A stretch of DNA of 64,000 bases from positions 34,474 through 98,473 of the forward strand of contig JANXSZ010000035.1 of NCBI GenBank assembly GCA_025356445.1, written 5' to 3'. Each line of letters opens with the position of its first letter. The first letter of the stretch is position 1. A program made the position numbers and the translations under genes. The notes below the pieces were generated by a model. The model made no database searches. It was not told where the DNA came from and saw nothing but the letters and a program-made list of their open reading frames with translations. This DNA is from Betaproteobacteria bacterium (lineage in GTDB: Bacteria; Pseudomonadota; Gammaproteobacteria; Burkholderiales; Burkholderiaceae_C). This document shows, in pieces, positions 27,064-37,112 of this stretch.

Positions 27064-29388
27064 TCAGTTCAGCAGCCGTTCGGGGTTGGCATCGAGCTTG
27101 GCCAGCGCATTGCGGGTGGCGCGCACCGTCAACGCTTCTTCCTCTTGCGGTACCAATAGGCCTGCTTGCAAGTAGGCGGCCAACCGCCGTGCCTGGATCA
27201 GGTAGCTGCGCCCATCGACCGAGGCGAACAGGTGCAACTGCTTACGCTCGCTGCGCCAGACAAACTGCACTTGGGTGGTCACGTTGCTGTGGTCCAAGGT
27301 GTACCAGGTGCCTGTTTGCAGCTCTTGGGCCCAGGCCATCATGGCTTGGCTGGGCTTGGAACCCCCATCGGCCACCACCACAATGGCGCTGGCGTCCAGA
27401 CCGACCAGCATCTCAATGCTGGCGGCATCCAGGGGGATGTCGCCCGTACCATCCTGGATGATGAAGTCTTCCAAGTGTGCCAAACGTTCCGCCATCGCAT
27501 CGATACGGTCTTGCGGTATGGATTCAGTTTTCGACATGAAGGCATCGGCCAGCGTGTCTCCAATCAGCTTGATATGAACTTCTTGCTGTGCGCCCGCAAA
27601 GCCCAGCAGGGCCATGCCCTGGCGCAGTCGTTGCAGTAAAAATGGCAAATCGTTTATGACCTGTGCACGGTCACTGCGATTGGGCTTGGCGCTGGCCGCC
27701 CATACCAAATCAGAGGCCGAGCGCTTGAGCATGATCGTTTCTTCATGCTGCGGGCCATTTTTGATGGCAGCCACCGCCAGCACTTCGGCCCAGACTTTGA
27801 ACAGAAATTCACGGATTTCTTCGCGCACGGGCATGCTGTTGAGCATGTTGCGCATTTCAATCGTGTACTGGATTGCCAGTGTTTCTTTTTGTTCAACCTG
27901 CTGGGCCAGTGTGACCACGCGTTGAGAAGAGCTTTTTTCGGTCAGATACTTTGAAAGGAATTTTTGAAATTCGTCATACACAAGCTGAAATACCCGACGA
28001 CCGGTATCAGGGTACTGTTCAATGACCTGCACCACGCGTTTGATCTCGCTTTCCAGCGCACTGCCGCTGATAGCGCGCGAGTCAAAACCCAGCACGCACG
28101 AGCCCATGTGGTCGATCAGCTTGCGGGCCGGATGGTGCAGTGTGCTGAAAAACTCAGGTTCAAACAGCGCAACCCGCATCACCGGCATTTGCAAACGGGC
28201 AAACCACACCCGAATAGAGGCGGGAATACGTTCTTCGGCCAAGATGCTTTGGAACATCAGCGCGACGATTTCAATGATGGCTTTTTCGGCAGAGGTGGAG
28301 GCTTGTTTTTTGAGCGATGAGGTGCGCTCACGCAAGCTGTCTGCCGCACGGGCAACCCCTGTGCCGTCAGATACCCCATCAAAGGCTAAATTTTCTCCGT
28401 TGGCACCCAGCGCAGCACGCTCTTGCTGCGCTTGCGCGGCAGATTGCCCCATGGCTTTAACCAACCCGGCGGACGGTGTGTGCGGCTGGGTCGCTACAAA
28501 ATCTTGCCCACGGTCACCCAACGCCCGTTTTAACTGGCCAATCAGGCCTTGGGCACGAACTCTGGCACGGGTAATGGGGGAGTCGCTGTCGTCGTCAGAT
28601 TGAGCTGTCCCCTGGTCGGGACGCGTACGCCCTTCTGCAGCGGATTCTCCATCGGTGTTCGCCCCTGAGCGGTCGTTGTTCTGGGCTGTGTCGTAACGCC
28701 CCGCATGAGCAAGTGCATTCGCTGCTGTCGTAGACAAGGTTGAACGGCGAATCTGAGATTTCAGGTCAATTTCAGGCAGCACGCCTTGGCTGACAAGGAA
28801 TTGGTTCGCGAGCTGGTAAGACTCGGTGATCGTTTCCAGCATGTGCTGCTGAACCACGTCCTGCACCAGCACCCATACAAAGCGTTCCAAGCCTGCGTGC
28901 GTCCACTGGTCAACCATCAGTTGGGCCATGACCTCTGGGCGCAAGATATCGTGAGGCACCAATTCACGCGTGGCTTCCAGCTTCTGTATGCGCAAGCGCA
29001 ATTCATTCAGTGCAGTACCTGCTTTGTCCATCATGCCCAGCGCCAAGCGGGATGCGAGAATTTTGTTCTCTACTACTTCGTTGCCAATCAGCGCTAACGT
29101 GGTGGATTCGTTTCGACCCTGCGCGTGGGGGGCTGGCCGAGCCAGACTTTTACGCCATGCAGAGACAGTACCACGCGTCCAATCGCTGTTCAGCTTGTGG
29201 TACGCCATAAGGGCATCCCGCCGCAGCTGGGCGTCGCGGGTGTTTTCGCTTTGGTCTACCAGCACCACCAGCCGTTCGGCAATAGCGGTGGACATTCCTG
29301 AAAGCACGCCCGCTGCGTGCGCTACAAACTGTTCACGCACTTGCCGGGCAAGGCTGGTACCTGAGGGCGTGGATGCGGGCAAGGCCAT
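27064..29388 (-). CDS. DUF1631 family protein
   Basis: A 774-residue protein matching in length and style the DUF1631 family, found widely in beta- and gammaproteobacteria and of unknown function. It has no signal peptide. The middle (about residues 225-330) is Ala/Gln/Asp-rich and poorly conserved. Recognisable stretches include RIPASIRVWFARLQMPVMRVAL, HPARKLIDHMGS and the C-terminal GTWYTLDHSNVTTQVQFVWRSERK, which resembles a PilZ-like beta fold. That could suggest c-di-GMP-linked signalling, but this is inference. Isolated leftward gene upstream of a convergent lipoprotein. Confidence 0.85.
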   Translation of the reverse strand: MALPASTPSGTSLARQVREQFVAHAAGVLSGMSTAIAERLVVLVDQSENTRDAQLRRDALMAYHKLNSDWTRGTVSAWRKSLARPAPHAQGRNESTTLALIGNEVVENKILASRLALGMMDKAGTALNELRLRIQKLEATRELVPHDILRPEVMAQLMVDQWTHAGLERFVWVLVQDVVQQHMLETITESYQLANQFLVSQGVLPEIDLKSQIRRSTLSTTAANALAHAGRYDTAQNNDRSGANTDGESAAEGRTRPDQGTAQSDDDSDSPITRARVRAQGLIGQLKRALGDRGQDFVATQPHTPSAGLVKAMGQSAAQAQQERAALGANGENLAFDGVSDGTGVARAADSLRERTSSLKKQASTSAEKAIIEIVALMFQSILAEERIPASIRVWFARLQMPVMRVALFEPEFFSTLHHPARKLIDHMGSCVLGFDSRAISGSALESEIKRVVQVIEQYPDTGRRVFQLVYDEFQKFLSKYLTEKSSSQRVVTLAQQVEQKETLAIQYTIEMRNMLNSMPVREEIREFLFKVWAEVLAVAAIKNGPQHEETIMLKRSASDLVWAASAKPNRSDRAQVINDLPFLLQRLRQGMALLGFAGAQQEVHIKLIGDTLADAFMSKTESIPQDRIDAMAERLAHLEDFIIQDGTGDIPLDAASIEMLVGLDASAIVVVADGGSKPSQAMMAWAQELQTGTWYTLDHSNVTTQVQFVWRSERKQLHLFASVDGRSYLIQARRLAAYLQAGLLVPQEEEALTVRATRNALAKLDANPERLLN

Positions 29389-29439
29389 AGTGAACGTGAA
29401 CGGGTAACTTGTGCGCGAATGTTAAAAGTGGGCGACAGT

Positions 29440-30393
29440 TTAGACGGATGCGCCAGCATTGGGGTCGTTGGGGTCGCCCTCTTTTTTGGCCGCAGTTTTA
29501 ACCAGATCTTCGCGCTTGATGCCCAGCCACATGGCAATGGCCGCTGCCACGAAGACCGACGAGTAAATACCAAAGCAAATGCCAATCGTCAACGCCAGTG
29601 CAAAATAATACAGCGTAGGGCCACCAAACAGCAACATGGACAAAACCATGATTTGGGTTGATCCGTGGGTGATGATGGTTCGGCTGATCGTGGAGGTGAT
29701 GGCGTTGTCGATAATCTCGACCGTGTTCATTTTGCGGTATAGCCGGAAGTTTTCGCGGATACGGTCAAAAATAACCACAGACTCGTTCACAGAGTAACCT
29801 AGCACCGCCAATACCGCTGCCAGCACGGGCAAAGAGAATTCCCACTGAAAGAACGCGAAGAAGCCCAAAATGATGATGACATCGTGCAAATTGGCAATGA
29901 TGGCGGCTACGGCGTATTTCCACTCAAAGCGAAACGCCAAATAAATCATGATGCCGATCACCACAAAGGCCAACGCCTTCAGACCATCTGTGGCCAGTTC
30001 TTCGCCCACTTGCGGGCCTACGAACTCGGTGCGGCGCAGCGTGGCGCTGGCATCGTTGGTCTTCAACGCAGCAATGACTTTTTCACTTTGCTGTCCTGAG
30101 CTGACGCCTTTGGGGGCAGGCAAGCGAATCAGCACATCGCGTGAGGTACCAAAATTTTGCACCTGTACGTCTGAATAACCCAGGGTGGCGATGGTGGCGC
30201 GTACTTTCTCTAGATCAACGGCTTGGCTGTAGTTCACTTCAACCAAGGTGCCACCAGTGAATTCCACCGACAGATGCAAGCCCCGGCTGAACAGAAAAAA
30301 CACCGCTGCCAAAAAGGTCAGCAGTGAGATAAGGTTGAAAACCAACGCATTCCGCATGAATGGGATGTCGCGTTTGATTTTGAAAAATTCCAT
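29440..30393 (-). CDS. secF: Protein translocase subunit SecF
   Basis: Inner-membrane partner of SecD; uses the proton gradient to pull secreted proteins through SecYEG. 317 residues from the ATG at 30393, which gives the usual MEFFKIKRDIPFM start. TM1 is at about 18-36, then the periplasmic domain with FTGGTLVEV. TM2-6 follow, including VIGIMIYLAFRFEWKYAVAAI, LGYSVNESVVIFDRIRENFR and FGGPTLYYFALALTIGICFGIYSSV. It follows secD by 70 bp in a yajC-secD-secF operon. Confidence 0.96.
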   Translation of the reverse strand: MEFFKIKRDIPFMRNALVFNLISLLTFLAAVFFLFSRGLHLSVEFTGGTLVEVNYSQAVDLEKVRATIATLGYSDVQVQNFGTSRDVLIRLPAPKGVSSGQQSEKVIAALKTNDASATLRRTEFVGPQVGEELATDGLKALAFVVIGIMIYLAFRFEWKYAVAAIIANLHDVIIILGFFAFFQWEFSLPVLAAVLAVLGYSVNESVVIFDRIRENFRLYRKMNTVEIIDNAITSTISRTIITHGSTQIMVLSMLLFGGPTLYYFALALTIGICFGIYSSVFVAAAIAMWLGIKREDLVKTAAKKEGDPNDPNAGASV

Positions 30394-30463
30394 AGGGTTG
30401 CTCTTTTCGCCGTAGTTCGCGTTATGCCGATGTAAACCGATATATACAGTTAAAGCAGGCTGC

Positions 30464-32362
30464 TCAAGCCCGCGCTGGTTTGTCCGATTGGGTAACGTCG
30501 TTGCCAACGGCGTCGGGGCGCCATACGGTACCAATCGACACACCCTTTAATTTCTTCTGGCGGCCATACCAAAGATTAACCAAGCCACGCGAGAAGAACA
30601 CCGCTGAGAACATGCTGGTCAAAATGCCAATGCAGTGCACTACAGCAAAGCCGCGGACCGGGCCAGAACCAAAGGCCAGCAAGGCCACACCCACAATCAA
30701 TGTACTGATGTTGGAGTCCAAAATCGTTGCCCAGGCGCGGTCATACCCGGCCTGAATCGCAGCTTGCGGTGAAGCGCCTTTACGCAGTTCTTCACGTACC
30801 CGCTCGTTGATCAGCACGTTGGAGTCAATGGCCATGCCCAGCGCCAAGGCCATGGCCGCAATGCCCGGCAGGCTGAGTGTGGCCTGCAACATCGAAAGTA
30901 CCGAAGCCAGCAGCAGCAAGTTGACACCCAATGAGATGCTGGAGAAGGCACCGAACACCATGTAGTACATGCACATGAAGGCCACGATCACTACAAAGCC
31001 CCACGTCACGCTGTGAAAGCCCTTTTGGATATTGTCTGCGCCCAGGCTAGGGCCAATGGAGAGTTCTTCGATGATTTCCATGGGGGCGGCCAAACTGCCT
31101 GCCCGCAACAGCAATGAGGTTTCGTTGGCTTCCTGGGTGTTCATGCGTCCAGAAATCTGCACACGACCACCACCAATTTCACTGCGGATGACAGGGGCCG
31201 TCACAACTTCGCCTTTGCCTTTTTCAAACAGCAAAATCGCCATACGCTTGCCAATGTTGTCACGGGTCACGTCTTTGAAGATGCGTGAGCCTTTGGCGTC
31301 CAGCGTCAGATTCACGGTAGCTTCTTGTGTCTGCCCGTCAAAGCCAGGCTGGGCATCGGTGAGGTTTTCACCCGTCAAAATCACTTGTTTCTTGGTGATG
31401 ACGGTTTGACCATTGCGGTCCAGGAAGCGTTCGTCACCAAACGGGACGGCACCGCTGCCTGATTCTGCGGCACGGGCTTCAGCGCTTTCATCTACCAAGC
31501 GGACTTCCAGCGTGGCGGTACGGCCCAAAATGTCTTTGGCTTTGGCGGTGTCCTGTACGCCGGGCAGTTGCACTACGATGCGGTCTAGCCCTTGCTGCTG
31601 AATCACCGGCTCGGCTACGCCGAGTTCGTTGATGCGGTTGTGCAAGGTGGTGATGTTTTGCTTCAGTGCCTGGTCTTGCACCTTGCGTGCAGATTCCAGT
31701 TTGATGCTGGCCGTGAGCTTGTAATCGCTGCCATCCGGTGCATCCACGGTTTGCAGGTCTGTGAACTGGTCGGCAATCACCCGTTTGGCGGCATCCAGGG
31801 TTGCTGAGTCACGGAACTTGATTTCGATGGTTTGGCCATTGCGGCTGATGCCGCTGTGCCGGATGTTCTTTTCACGGAACATCGTGCGGATGTCCCCTGC
31901 CAAAGATTCGGCTTTTTTGGTCAGCGCTGCTTGCATGTCCACTTGCAGCATGAAGTGCACGCCACCGCGCAAATCGAGACCCAGGTACATGGGGAAGGCG
32001 TGCAGTGCCGTCAGCCAGCCGGGCGAGCGTGACAACAGGTTCAGCGCGACCACGTAGCCGGAGTCAGGGTCTGACAGCAATGCTTTTTGAATCGCGTCTT
32101 TCGCTTTGAGCTGAATGTCGGTATTGTCAAAGCGGGCTTTGACAGATGTGCCCTCCAAAGTCACAGCGTCCGCTGTAATCTGCGCTGCTTTCAGTGCTTC
32201 CGTCACGCGGTTTTGCGTCGTGGCATCGACTTTGACCGATGATTTGCTGGAAGACACCTGCACCGCAGGGGCTTCGCCAAAGAAGTTAGGCAGGGTATAG
32301 ATGGTGCCTACCAGCAGCGCGATCACGATGATCACGTACTTCCAGACCGGGTAACGGTTCAT
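30464..32362 (-). CDS. secD: Protein translocase subunit SecD
   Basis: A 632-residue inner-membrane protein. TM1 is at residues 8-26. The large periplasmic P1 domain includes LGLDLRGGVHFMLQVD and RINELGVAEPVIQQQGLDRIVVQLPGVQD, and the head is followed by five more TM helices. MALALGMAIDSNVLINERVREEL carries the conserved Asp, and AFGSGPVRGFAV follows. It works with SecF and YajC in Sec-dependent export. It is downstream of yajC with a 115-bp gap in which I see no terminator. Confidence 0.97.
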   Translation of the reverse strand: MNRYPVWKYVIIVIALLVGTIYTLPNFFGEAPAVQVSSSKSSVKVDATTQNRVTEALKAAQITADAVTLEGTSVKARFDNTDIQLKAKDAIQKALLSDPDSGYVVALNLLSRSPGWLTALHAFPMYLGLDLRGGVHFMLQVDMQAALTKKAESLAGDIRTMFREKNIRHSGISRNGQTIEIKFRDSATLDAAKRVIADQFTDLQTVDAPDGSDYKLTASIKLESARKVQDQALKQNITTLHNRINELGVAEPVIQQQGLDRIVVQLPGVQDTAKAKDILGRTATLEVRLVDESAEARAAESGSGAVPFGDERFLDRNGQTVITKKQVILTGENLTDAQPGFDGQTQEATVNLTLDAKGSRIFKDVTRDNIGKRMAILLFEKGKGEVVTAPVIRSEIGGGRVQISGRMNTQEANETSLLLRAGSLAAPMEIIEELSIGPSLGADNIQKGFHSVTWGFVVIVAFMCMYYMVFGAFSSISLGVNLLLLASVLSMLQATLSLPGIAAMALALGMAIDSNVLINERVREELRKGASPQAAIQAGYDRAWATILDSNISTLIVGVALLAFGSGPVRGFAVVHCIGILTSMFSAVFFSRGLVNLWYGRQKKLKGVSIGTVWRPDAVGNDVTQSDKPARA

Positions 32363-32477
32363 GTTGGGGTCTCGGGGTGTGCGCTATAAATGAAGCGGGG
32401 AGGGCAAAGGCCAGGTCATGCAGTGCTTAAGCCGAAGGAAACGGCCCAGTGCGACTGCCGACGCAGGTCATATCGTT

Positions 32478-32813
32478 TTATTTAACTGAACCCTTGGGCA
32501 AAACCTGCACTACGGCGCTGCGCTGCAATTGCACTTCGACACCGTTGGCGATTTCCAGGCTCAGGTGTGACTCACCCAATTTGGTGACTTTGCCCAGCAA
32601 GCCACCAGCGGTTGCGATTTCATCGCCTTTGGCGAGGGCCTCAATCATGGTGCGGTGTTCCTTTTGCTTCTTCATCTGGGGACGAATCATCACAAAATAA
32701 AGTACCACGAACATCAGCACCAAAGGCAGCATGCCCATCAGCGAGTCTTGCATGTTGGTGCCCGATGCAGCAGCAGCGGGGGCGGTTTGGGCAAAAGCAG
32801 AAGAAATAAACAA
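32478..32813 (-). CDS. yajC: Sec translocon accessory protein YajC
   Basis: A 111-residue single-pass inner-membrane protein of the SecDF-YajC complex. The hydrophobic helix LMGMLPLVLMFVVLYFVMI is followed by RPQMKKQKEH and the small cytoplasmic beta domain LAKGDEIATAGGLLGKV. The start is most likely a TTG at 32813: a GGAG lies 7 bases upstream and the product begins MFISSAFAQ as in close relatives. The longer frame to 32870 has no Shine-Dalgarno. First gene of yajC-secD-secF. The 183 bp upstream hold the promoter and an 8-bp hairpin after gtrA (32969-32993). Confidence 0.9.
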   Translation of the reverse strand: MFISSAFAQTAPAAAASGTNMQDSLMGMLPLVLMFVVLYFVMIRPQMKKQKEHRTMIEALAKGDEIATAGGLLGKVTKLGESHLSLEIANGVEVQLQRSAVVQVLPKGSVK

Positions 32814-32968
32814 GGAGGCACTCCGAGAAAGTGTTAGCGAAAGAATGGGACTGTGCCGATCCCGCGTCATTCATTGCCTGTGCCGGGTGTCGGCCGGATG
32901 TCAGACACGGGCACGCAACCCGCTATTCTAAGCACCGGGTTGATGTAAGCAGGGGAAATGCTGGAATG

Positions 32969-32993
32969 GCCGTGTGACACGACGGCACACGGC
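32969..32993. terminator. Hairpin downstream of gtrA
   Basis: GCCGTGTG (32969-32976) pairs with CACACGGC (32986-32993), loop of 9. It lies 4 bases past the gtrA stop on the minus strand. No U-tract, so a weak or Rho-aided terminator is the best guess. Confidence 0.45.
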
Positions 32994-32996
32994 ACC

Positions 32997-33401
32997 TTAA
33001 CGTTTGAAGGCCCAGTAACGGCTGAGCAAAAAGGTTTGCCCTGCCGCCATGATCAGCGCGCAGCCCAGTGCCACCCAATCAGGCCATTGCAAGAGGCGCA
33101 GTAGCAGCATGAAGATCGCCTCGTTACAAGCGAACCCAGCCAGTGCTGTGGCCGCAAAACGGGTAAAGCTTTGCCCCAAGCTGGTTTGGGCGTCGCGAAA
33201 GCTTAAAAAACGGTGCCCTGCAAAACTGACAAAGAATGCGATTAAAAAACCGCAGGCGTTCGCCAATTCTGGCCAAATCTGTGACCGGAGCAAGGCAAAA
33301 ACGGCCATGTGAGTGAGTGAGGCCGCACCCCCAACGGCGAGGAACCAAAGGCCAGCGCGACCAGCCTGTGGCACTGCGGTGCTTACTTGTTGCTCAGGCA
33401 T
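32997..33401 (-). CDS. GtrA-like family membrane protein
   Basis: A 134-residue protein with four predicted TM helices (about residues 17-37, 46-62, 82-102, 108-127) and the typical FFVSFAGHRFLSFR between helices 2 and 3. GtrA proteins flip or pass undecaprenyl-linked sugars in polysaccharide modification. No glycosyltransferase partner is adjacent. The ATG at 33401 lies inside the last codons of psiF (19-bp overlap in another frame), so expression may be coupled to psiF. Confidence 0.85.
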   Translation of the reverse strand: MPEQQVSTAVPQAGRAGLWFLAVGGAASLTHMAVFALLRSQIWPELANACGFLIAFFVSFAGHRFLSFRDAQTSLGQSFTRFAATALAGFACNEAIFMLLLRLLQWPDWVALGCALIMAAGQTFLLSRYWAFKR

Positions 33402-33670
33402 TCTTTCATGAAGGCTTTGCGTTCGTCACCCTTTTTGCCGGTGGCGTCTGTGTTGCAGGTCTTCATTTTATCTTGCTGTGTGGCTTTTTTGGCGCTCAGG
33501 CATTCTTTCATGAAGGCTTTGCGTTCATCGCCCTTTTTGTCCGCAGCGTCTTTGTTGCACACAGTCATTTTGTTTTGCTGTTTGGTGGGTGCAGCCGCGT
33601 CGTCTGCCGCATGTGCGGCACCGAAAGAGAGCGTCAAACCCAAAGCGAGTACGGAAAGAAGTGATTTCAT
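33383..33670 (-). CDS. psiF: PsiF repeat family periplasmic protein
   Basis: A 95-residue protein with a clear signal peptide (MKSLLSVLALGLTLSFGAAHA). Two PsiF repeats of about 34 residues follow, each with a KMxxCN...KKGDERKAFMKECLS pattern. PsiF was named for phosphate-starvation induction in E. coli; function is unknown. The ATG at 33670 is preferred over longer frames because it gives the signal peptide. The 3' end overlaps gtrA by 19 bp. It is divergent from argS across 172 bp. Confidence 0.88.
   Translation of the reverse strand: MKSLLSVLALGLTLSFGAAHAADDAAAPTKQQNKMTVCNKDAADKKGDERKAFMKECLSAKKATQQDKMKTCNTDATGKKGDERKAFMKECLSNK
33392..33539 (-). repeat. Near-identical 46-bp direct repeats within psiF
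   Basis: The stretches 33392-33437 and 33494-33539 differ at about three positions and are 102 bp (34 codons) apart. They encode the two GDERKAFMKECLS units. The nucleotide identity is far higher than needed for the protein, suggesting a recent duplication or gene conversion. Confidence 0.8.
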
Positions 33671-33842
33671 ACATATTCTCCAGAAGGTAAAAGATGGCGA
33701 GATTGTGCGGGAGGTACGCTCAGACTGTACAACGCAAGCCGTATGAAATACGCACGACAAACGCGCTTTTGTGACGAAGTGCCTGCACTGCCTATGGGGA
33801 GCGCTCAGGAACCTGGGTATGTCATCCCCCTAAAATCGCCGT

Positions 33843-35531
33843 ATGTTATCTGTCAAAACTGATTTACTCGCGGCGCTCGCCGTTGAGCTCGAAGCCTTGC
33901 AGCCTGGTGCTGCCAGCAAAGCCGCCTTTGAATCCCCCAAAGTAGCTGCGCACGGCGACTTTGCCTGCACCGCGGCGATGCAGCTTGCCAAACCGCTGAA
34001 ACTCAACCCCCGTCAGTTGGGCGAAACCTTGCGTGACCGGTTGATGTTGACGCCAGTGTTCCAACAGTGGGTGGCTGCTGTGGACATTGCGGGCCCTGGT
34101 TTTCTTAACATCACGCTGAAGCCCGAAGCCAAGCAGCAGATCGTGATTGAGGTATTGAGTGCTGGCGCGCAGTTCGGCTACCAGCCTGACCGCCAACAGG
34201 CCATGCTGGTCGAATATGTATCCGCCAACCCCACCGGCCCGCTGCATGTGGGCCATGGGCGACAAGCGGCGTTGGGCGATGCGATTGCCAGCCTGTTCCA
34301 AACCCAGGGCTGGCGCGTCCATCGCGAGTTTTATTACAACGACGCAGGTGTGCAAATCCAAACCCTGGCCACCAGCACCCAAGCACGCGCCTTGGGCTAT
34401 AAGCCGGGCGACCCGCAATGGCCTGAATCAGCCTACAACGGCGAGTACATCGCTGACATTGCGGCGGATTTCCTGGCCCAGAAAACCGTGTGTGCCGATG
34501 ACCGTGAATTTACCGGCAGTGGCGACAAAGACGACCTGGACGGCATGCGCCAATTTGCCGTCGCTTACCTGCGTCATGAACAAGACCTGGATTTGAAGGC
34601 GTTTCAGGTCAAGTTCGACCACTACTATTTAGAGTCTAGCCTGTACACCAGCGGCAAAGTGGACGCCGCCGTTCAGCGCCTCGTCGCTGCCGGTAAAACT
34701 TACGAGCAAGACGGCGCACTGTGGCTCAAGTCCACCGACTACGGCGACGACAAGGACCGTGTGATGCGCAAAGGTGATGGTACGTACACCTACTTTGTGC
34801 CAGACGTGGCCTACCACATCACCAAATGGGAGCGTGGCTTTCACAAGGTGGTCAATATCCAGGGCACAGACCACCATGGCACGATCGCACGGGTGCGCGC
34901 GGGGTTGCAGGCCGCGGGTGTTGGTATTCCCCTGGGCTACCCTGATTACGTGCTGCATACGATGGTGCGCGTGGTACGGGGGGGGGCAGAGGTCAAAATC
35001 TCGAAACGTGCGGGCAGCTATGTGACGCTGCGCGATTTGATCGAGTGGACGAGCAAGGATGCTGTGCGTTTCTTCCTGCTCAGCCGCAAGCCCGATACCG
35101 AATACACCTTTGATGTTGACTTGGCTATTGCCCAGAGCAATGACAATCCGGTGTACTACGTGCAGTACGCTCACGCTCGCATTTGCTCGGTGCTGGCCGC
35201 TTGGGGCGGCGACAAAGTTAGCTTGGTCGCGACCGATTTGTCGCCGCTGCAAAGCCCTCAAGCGCTAGCCTTGATGCTGTTATTGGCTAAATATCCTGCC
35301 ATGTTGACGGCAGCCGCTAACGATTTCGCCCCGCACGATGTCACCTTCTACCTGCGTGAGTTGGCTGCTTGTTACCACAGCTATTACGACGCTGAACGTA
35401 TTTTGGTTGACGATATTCTTGTGCGGCAAGCCCGCTTGGCGCTGGTTGCTGCGGTGGCTCAGGTACTGCACAACGGCTTGGCCGTCCTTGGCGTGAGTGC
35501 GCCGCAAAAAATGCTGAAAGAAGCTCCATGA
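33843..35531 (+). CDS. argS: Arginyl-tRNA synthetase
   Basis: Class I aminoacyl-tRNA synthetase, 562 residues. It has the N-terminal Add-1 domain, then the HIGH-type motif in [25 protein letters not shown] is the KMSKS equivalent, and the C-terminal anticodon-binding DALR domain begins near residue 440 with YAHARICSV. The ATG at 33843 is standard. The stop overlaps the start of the SPOR-domain gene by 4 bp, giving an argS-spor unit common in Burkholderiales. Confidence 0.97.
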   Translation: MLSVKTDLLAALAVELEALQPGAASKAAFESPKVAAHGDFACTAAMQLAKPLKLNPRQLGETLRDRLMLTPVFQQWVAAVDIAGPGFLNITLKPEAKQQIVIEVLSAGAQFGYQPDRQQAMLVEYVSANPTGPLHVGHGRQAALGDAIASLFQTQGWRVHREFYYNDAGVQIQTLATSTQARALGYKPGDPQWPESAYNGEYIADIAADFLAQKTVCADDREFTGSGDKDDLDGMRQFAVAYLRHEQDLDLKAFQVKFDHYYLESSLYTSGKVDAAVQRLVAAGKTYEQDGALWLKSTDYGDDKDRVMRKGDGTYTYFVPDVAYHITKWERGFHKVVNIQGTDHHGTIARVRAGLQAAGVGIPLGYPDYVLHTMVRVVRGGAEVKISKRAGSYVTLRDLIEWTSKDAVRFFLLSRKPDTEYTFDVDLAIAQSNDNPVYYVQYAHARICSVLAAWGGDKVSLVATDLSPLQSPQALALMLLLAKYPAMLTAAANDFAPHDVTFYLRELAACYHSYYDAERILVDDILVRQARLALVAAVAQVLHNGLAVLGVSAPQKMLKEAP

Positions 35532-36307
35532 AACATCAACGCGGTGGTACCTTTTTAGGACTGATTTTCGGTCTGGTTGTGGGCCTGGGCATCGCGCTCG
35601 GGGTTGCGGTTTACGTGACCAAAGTGCCGGTGCCGTTCATCAACAAGGGGCAAAGCCGTAGCAGTGACCAAGATGCAGCCGAAGCCCGTAAAAACAAAGA
35701 CTGGGATCCGAACGCCTTGATTCAAGGTAAAAATCCGGTGCATTCCTCGTCGGGCGCAGTCACGCCGTCACCAGAGGCTGCACCGACAGACAAGCCTGCG
35801 TCCAGCACCGCGACCAAGGCAGAGCCTAAACCCGAAGGCAAAGCGGAGACCAAATCGGACGCCAAGTCAGACGCTAAACCTGACAATAAACCCGATGCCA
35901 AGTCAGACCGTAAGCCTGATGCCAAGCCGGAGACCAAACTGGATTCTAAAGACGATGGTAAAGCAGACGCCAAGTCCGACACCAAACCCGCAGAATCCAA
36001 AAAACCACCGGTTTCCGCCGATCCTTTGGGCGACTTGGCCCGGGCCAAGTCATCCAGCGCACAGCTTGATCCGTTCACATACCAGGTGCAGACGGGCGCC
36101 TTCAGAGTTCCTGATGATGCAGAGGCTCAGCGGGCCAAACTGTCGCTGATGGGCATTGAAGTCAAGGTGACTGAACGTGAGCAAGCAGGTCGCACCGTTT
36201 ACCGTGTGCGCGCTGGGCCTTTCGAGCGCAAAGAAGATGCAGAACGCGCCAAAGAAAAACTGGAGTCTGCGGGTGTTGAGACCGTTTTAGTTCGGGTTCA
36301 GCGCTAA
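35528..36307 (+). CDS. SPOR-domain membrane protein (FtsN-like)
   Basis: A 259-residue protein. It has a short cytoplasmic N-terminus and one TM helix (about residues 9-30). A periplasmic linker at residues 85-165 is made of KxDAK/KPD-type repeats rich in Lys, Asp, Ala and Pro. A C-terminal SPOR domain (about 183-259: [48 protein letters not shown]) follows. SPOR domains bind denuded septal glycans, so a role in division like FtsN is likely. The start overlaps argS by 4 bp. Confidence 0.9.
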   Translation: MKHQRGGTFLGLIFGLVVGLGIALGVAVYVTKVPVPFINKGQSRSSDQDAAEARKNKDWDPNALIQGKNPVHSSSGAVTPSPEAAPTDKPASSTATKAEPKPEGKAETKSDAKSDAKPDNKPDAKSDRKPDAKPETKLDSKDDGKADAKSDTKPAESKKPPVSADPLGDLARAKSSSAQLDPFTYQVQTGAFRVPDDAEAQRAKLSLMGIEVKVTEREQAGRTVYRVRAGPFERKEDAERAKEKLESAGVETVLVRVQR

Positions 36308-36380
36308 TCAAACTGTGCTTTGGGGGCGTGGTGGAACTTTTCGAGCCGCGCCCCGTCCTATTCCACCAGGAGTGATTGAA

Positions 36381-37040
36381 ATGCAACGTCGTGATTTTTC
36401 TTTGAGTGCGCTGGGTGCTTTGGGTTCTGTAAGTTTGACGGTAACTTTGCCGACAAGTGCACAAGCGCAAGCTAAAAAATTTGAAGAGGGTGCTGACTAC
36501 ATTGCGTTGGACAAGCCGGTGCCCGTTGAAGTGCCCGCAGGCAAAGTCGAGGTGATTGAGTTCTTTTGGTACAGCTGCCCCCATTGCAATGCTTTTGAAC
36601 CCCAATTGGAGGTGTGGCTCAAGCGTTTGCCCCCGGATGTCAGCTTCAGGCGCATCCCCGTCGCTTTTCGTGACAGCTTTGTGCCTCAGCAGCGCCTGTA
36701 TTACGCCTTGGATGCCATGGGTAAAGCAGAAGCGCTGCAACGCAAAATTTTTAATGCCATCCATGTTGAAAAGCAAGCGCTTGACACCCAGGAAACCATC
36801 GTTCCTTGGGTCACCAAGCAAGGTATAGACCCCGCCAAGTTTCTGGAGTTGTACAACTCATTCTCCGTGTCCACCAAGGCGCGCAAGGGGACGCAGCTGC
36901 AAAATACGTTCAAGATTGACGGTGTACCGTCTTTGGGCATTGCAGGTCGTTTTTACACCGATGCCACCCTTGCCAGGACCATGGAGCGGGCTTTGCAGGT
37001 GACGGATTTCCTCATCACTGAGGCACGTCGATTGAAGTAA
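36381..37040 (+). CDS. dsbA: Thiol:disulfide interchange protein DsbA
   Basis: A periplasmic oxidase of disulfides, 219 residues. The start at 36381 has an AGGAG Shine-Dalgarno. The signal begins MQRRDFSLSALG with twin arginines, so it could be Tat- or Sec-exported, cleaved near AQAQA. Then FFWYSCPHCNAFEP gives the CPHC active site at about residue 69. The helical insertion and the cis-Pro loop GVPSLGIAG follow. It is downstream of the SPOR gene by 73 bp and is followed by a strong terminator. Confidence 0.95.
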   Translation: MQRRDFSLSALGALGSVSLTVTLPTSAQAQAKKFEEGADYIALDKPVPVEVPAGKVEVIEFFWYSCPHCNAFEPQLEVWLKRLPPDVSFRRIPVAFRDSFVPQQRLYYALDAMGKAEALQRKIFNAIHVEKQALDTQETIVPWVTKQGIDPAKFLELYNSFSVSTKARKGTQLQNTFKIDGVPSLGIAGRFYTDATLARTMERALQVTDFLITEARRLK

Positions 37041-37081
37041 ACCGACACGGAGTTGTGCTGCAAGCAGCAAACCTCACAGTC

Positions 37082-37112
37082 AAAAGCCCGCCTGCGCTGC
37101 GGGCTTTTTTTT
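37082..37112 (+). terminator. Strong intrinsic terminator after dsbA
   Basis: AAAAGCCCGC (37082-37091), 7-base loop, GCGGGCTTTT (37099-37108) and a T-run to 37112. A textbook Rho-independent terminator separating argS-spor-dsbA from lptA. Confidence 0.92.

Noticed and set aside
30394..30543. 50-codon N-terminal extension of SecF
   Set aside because: The extension overlaps secD and has no membrane or signal features; MEFFKIKRD is the usual start.
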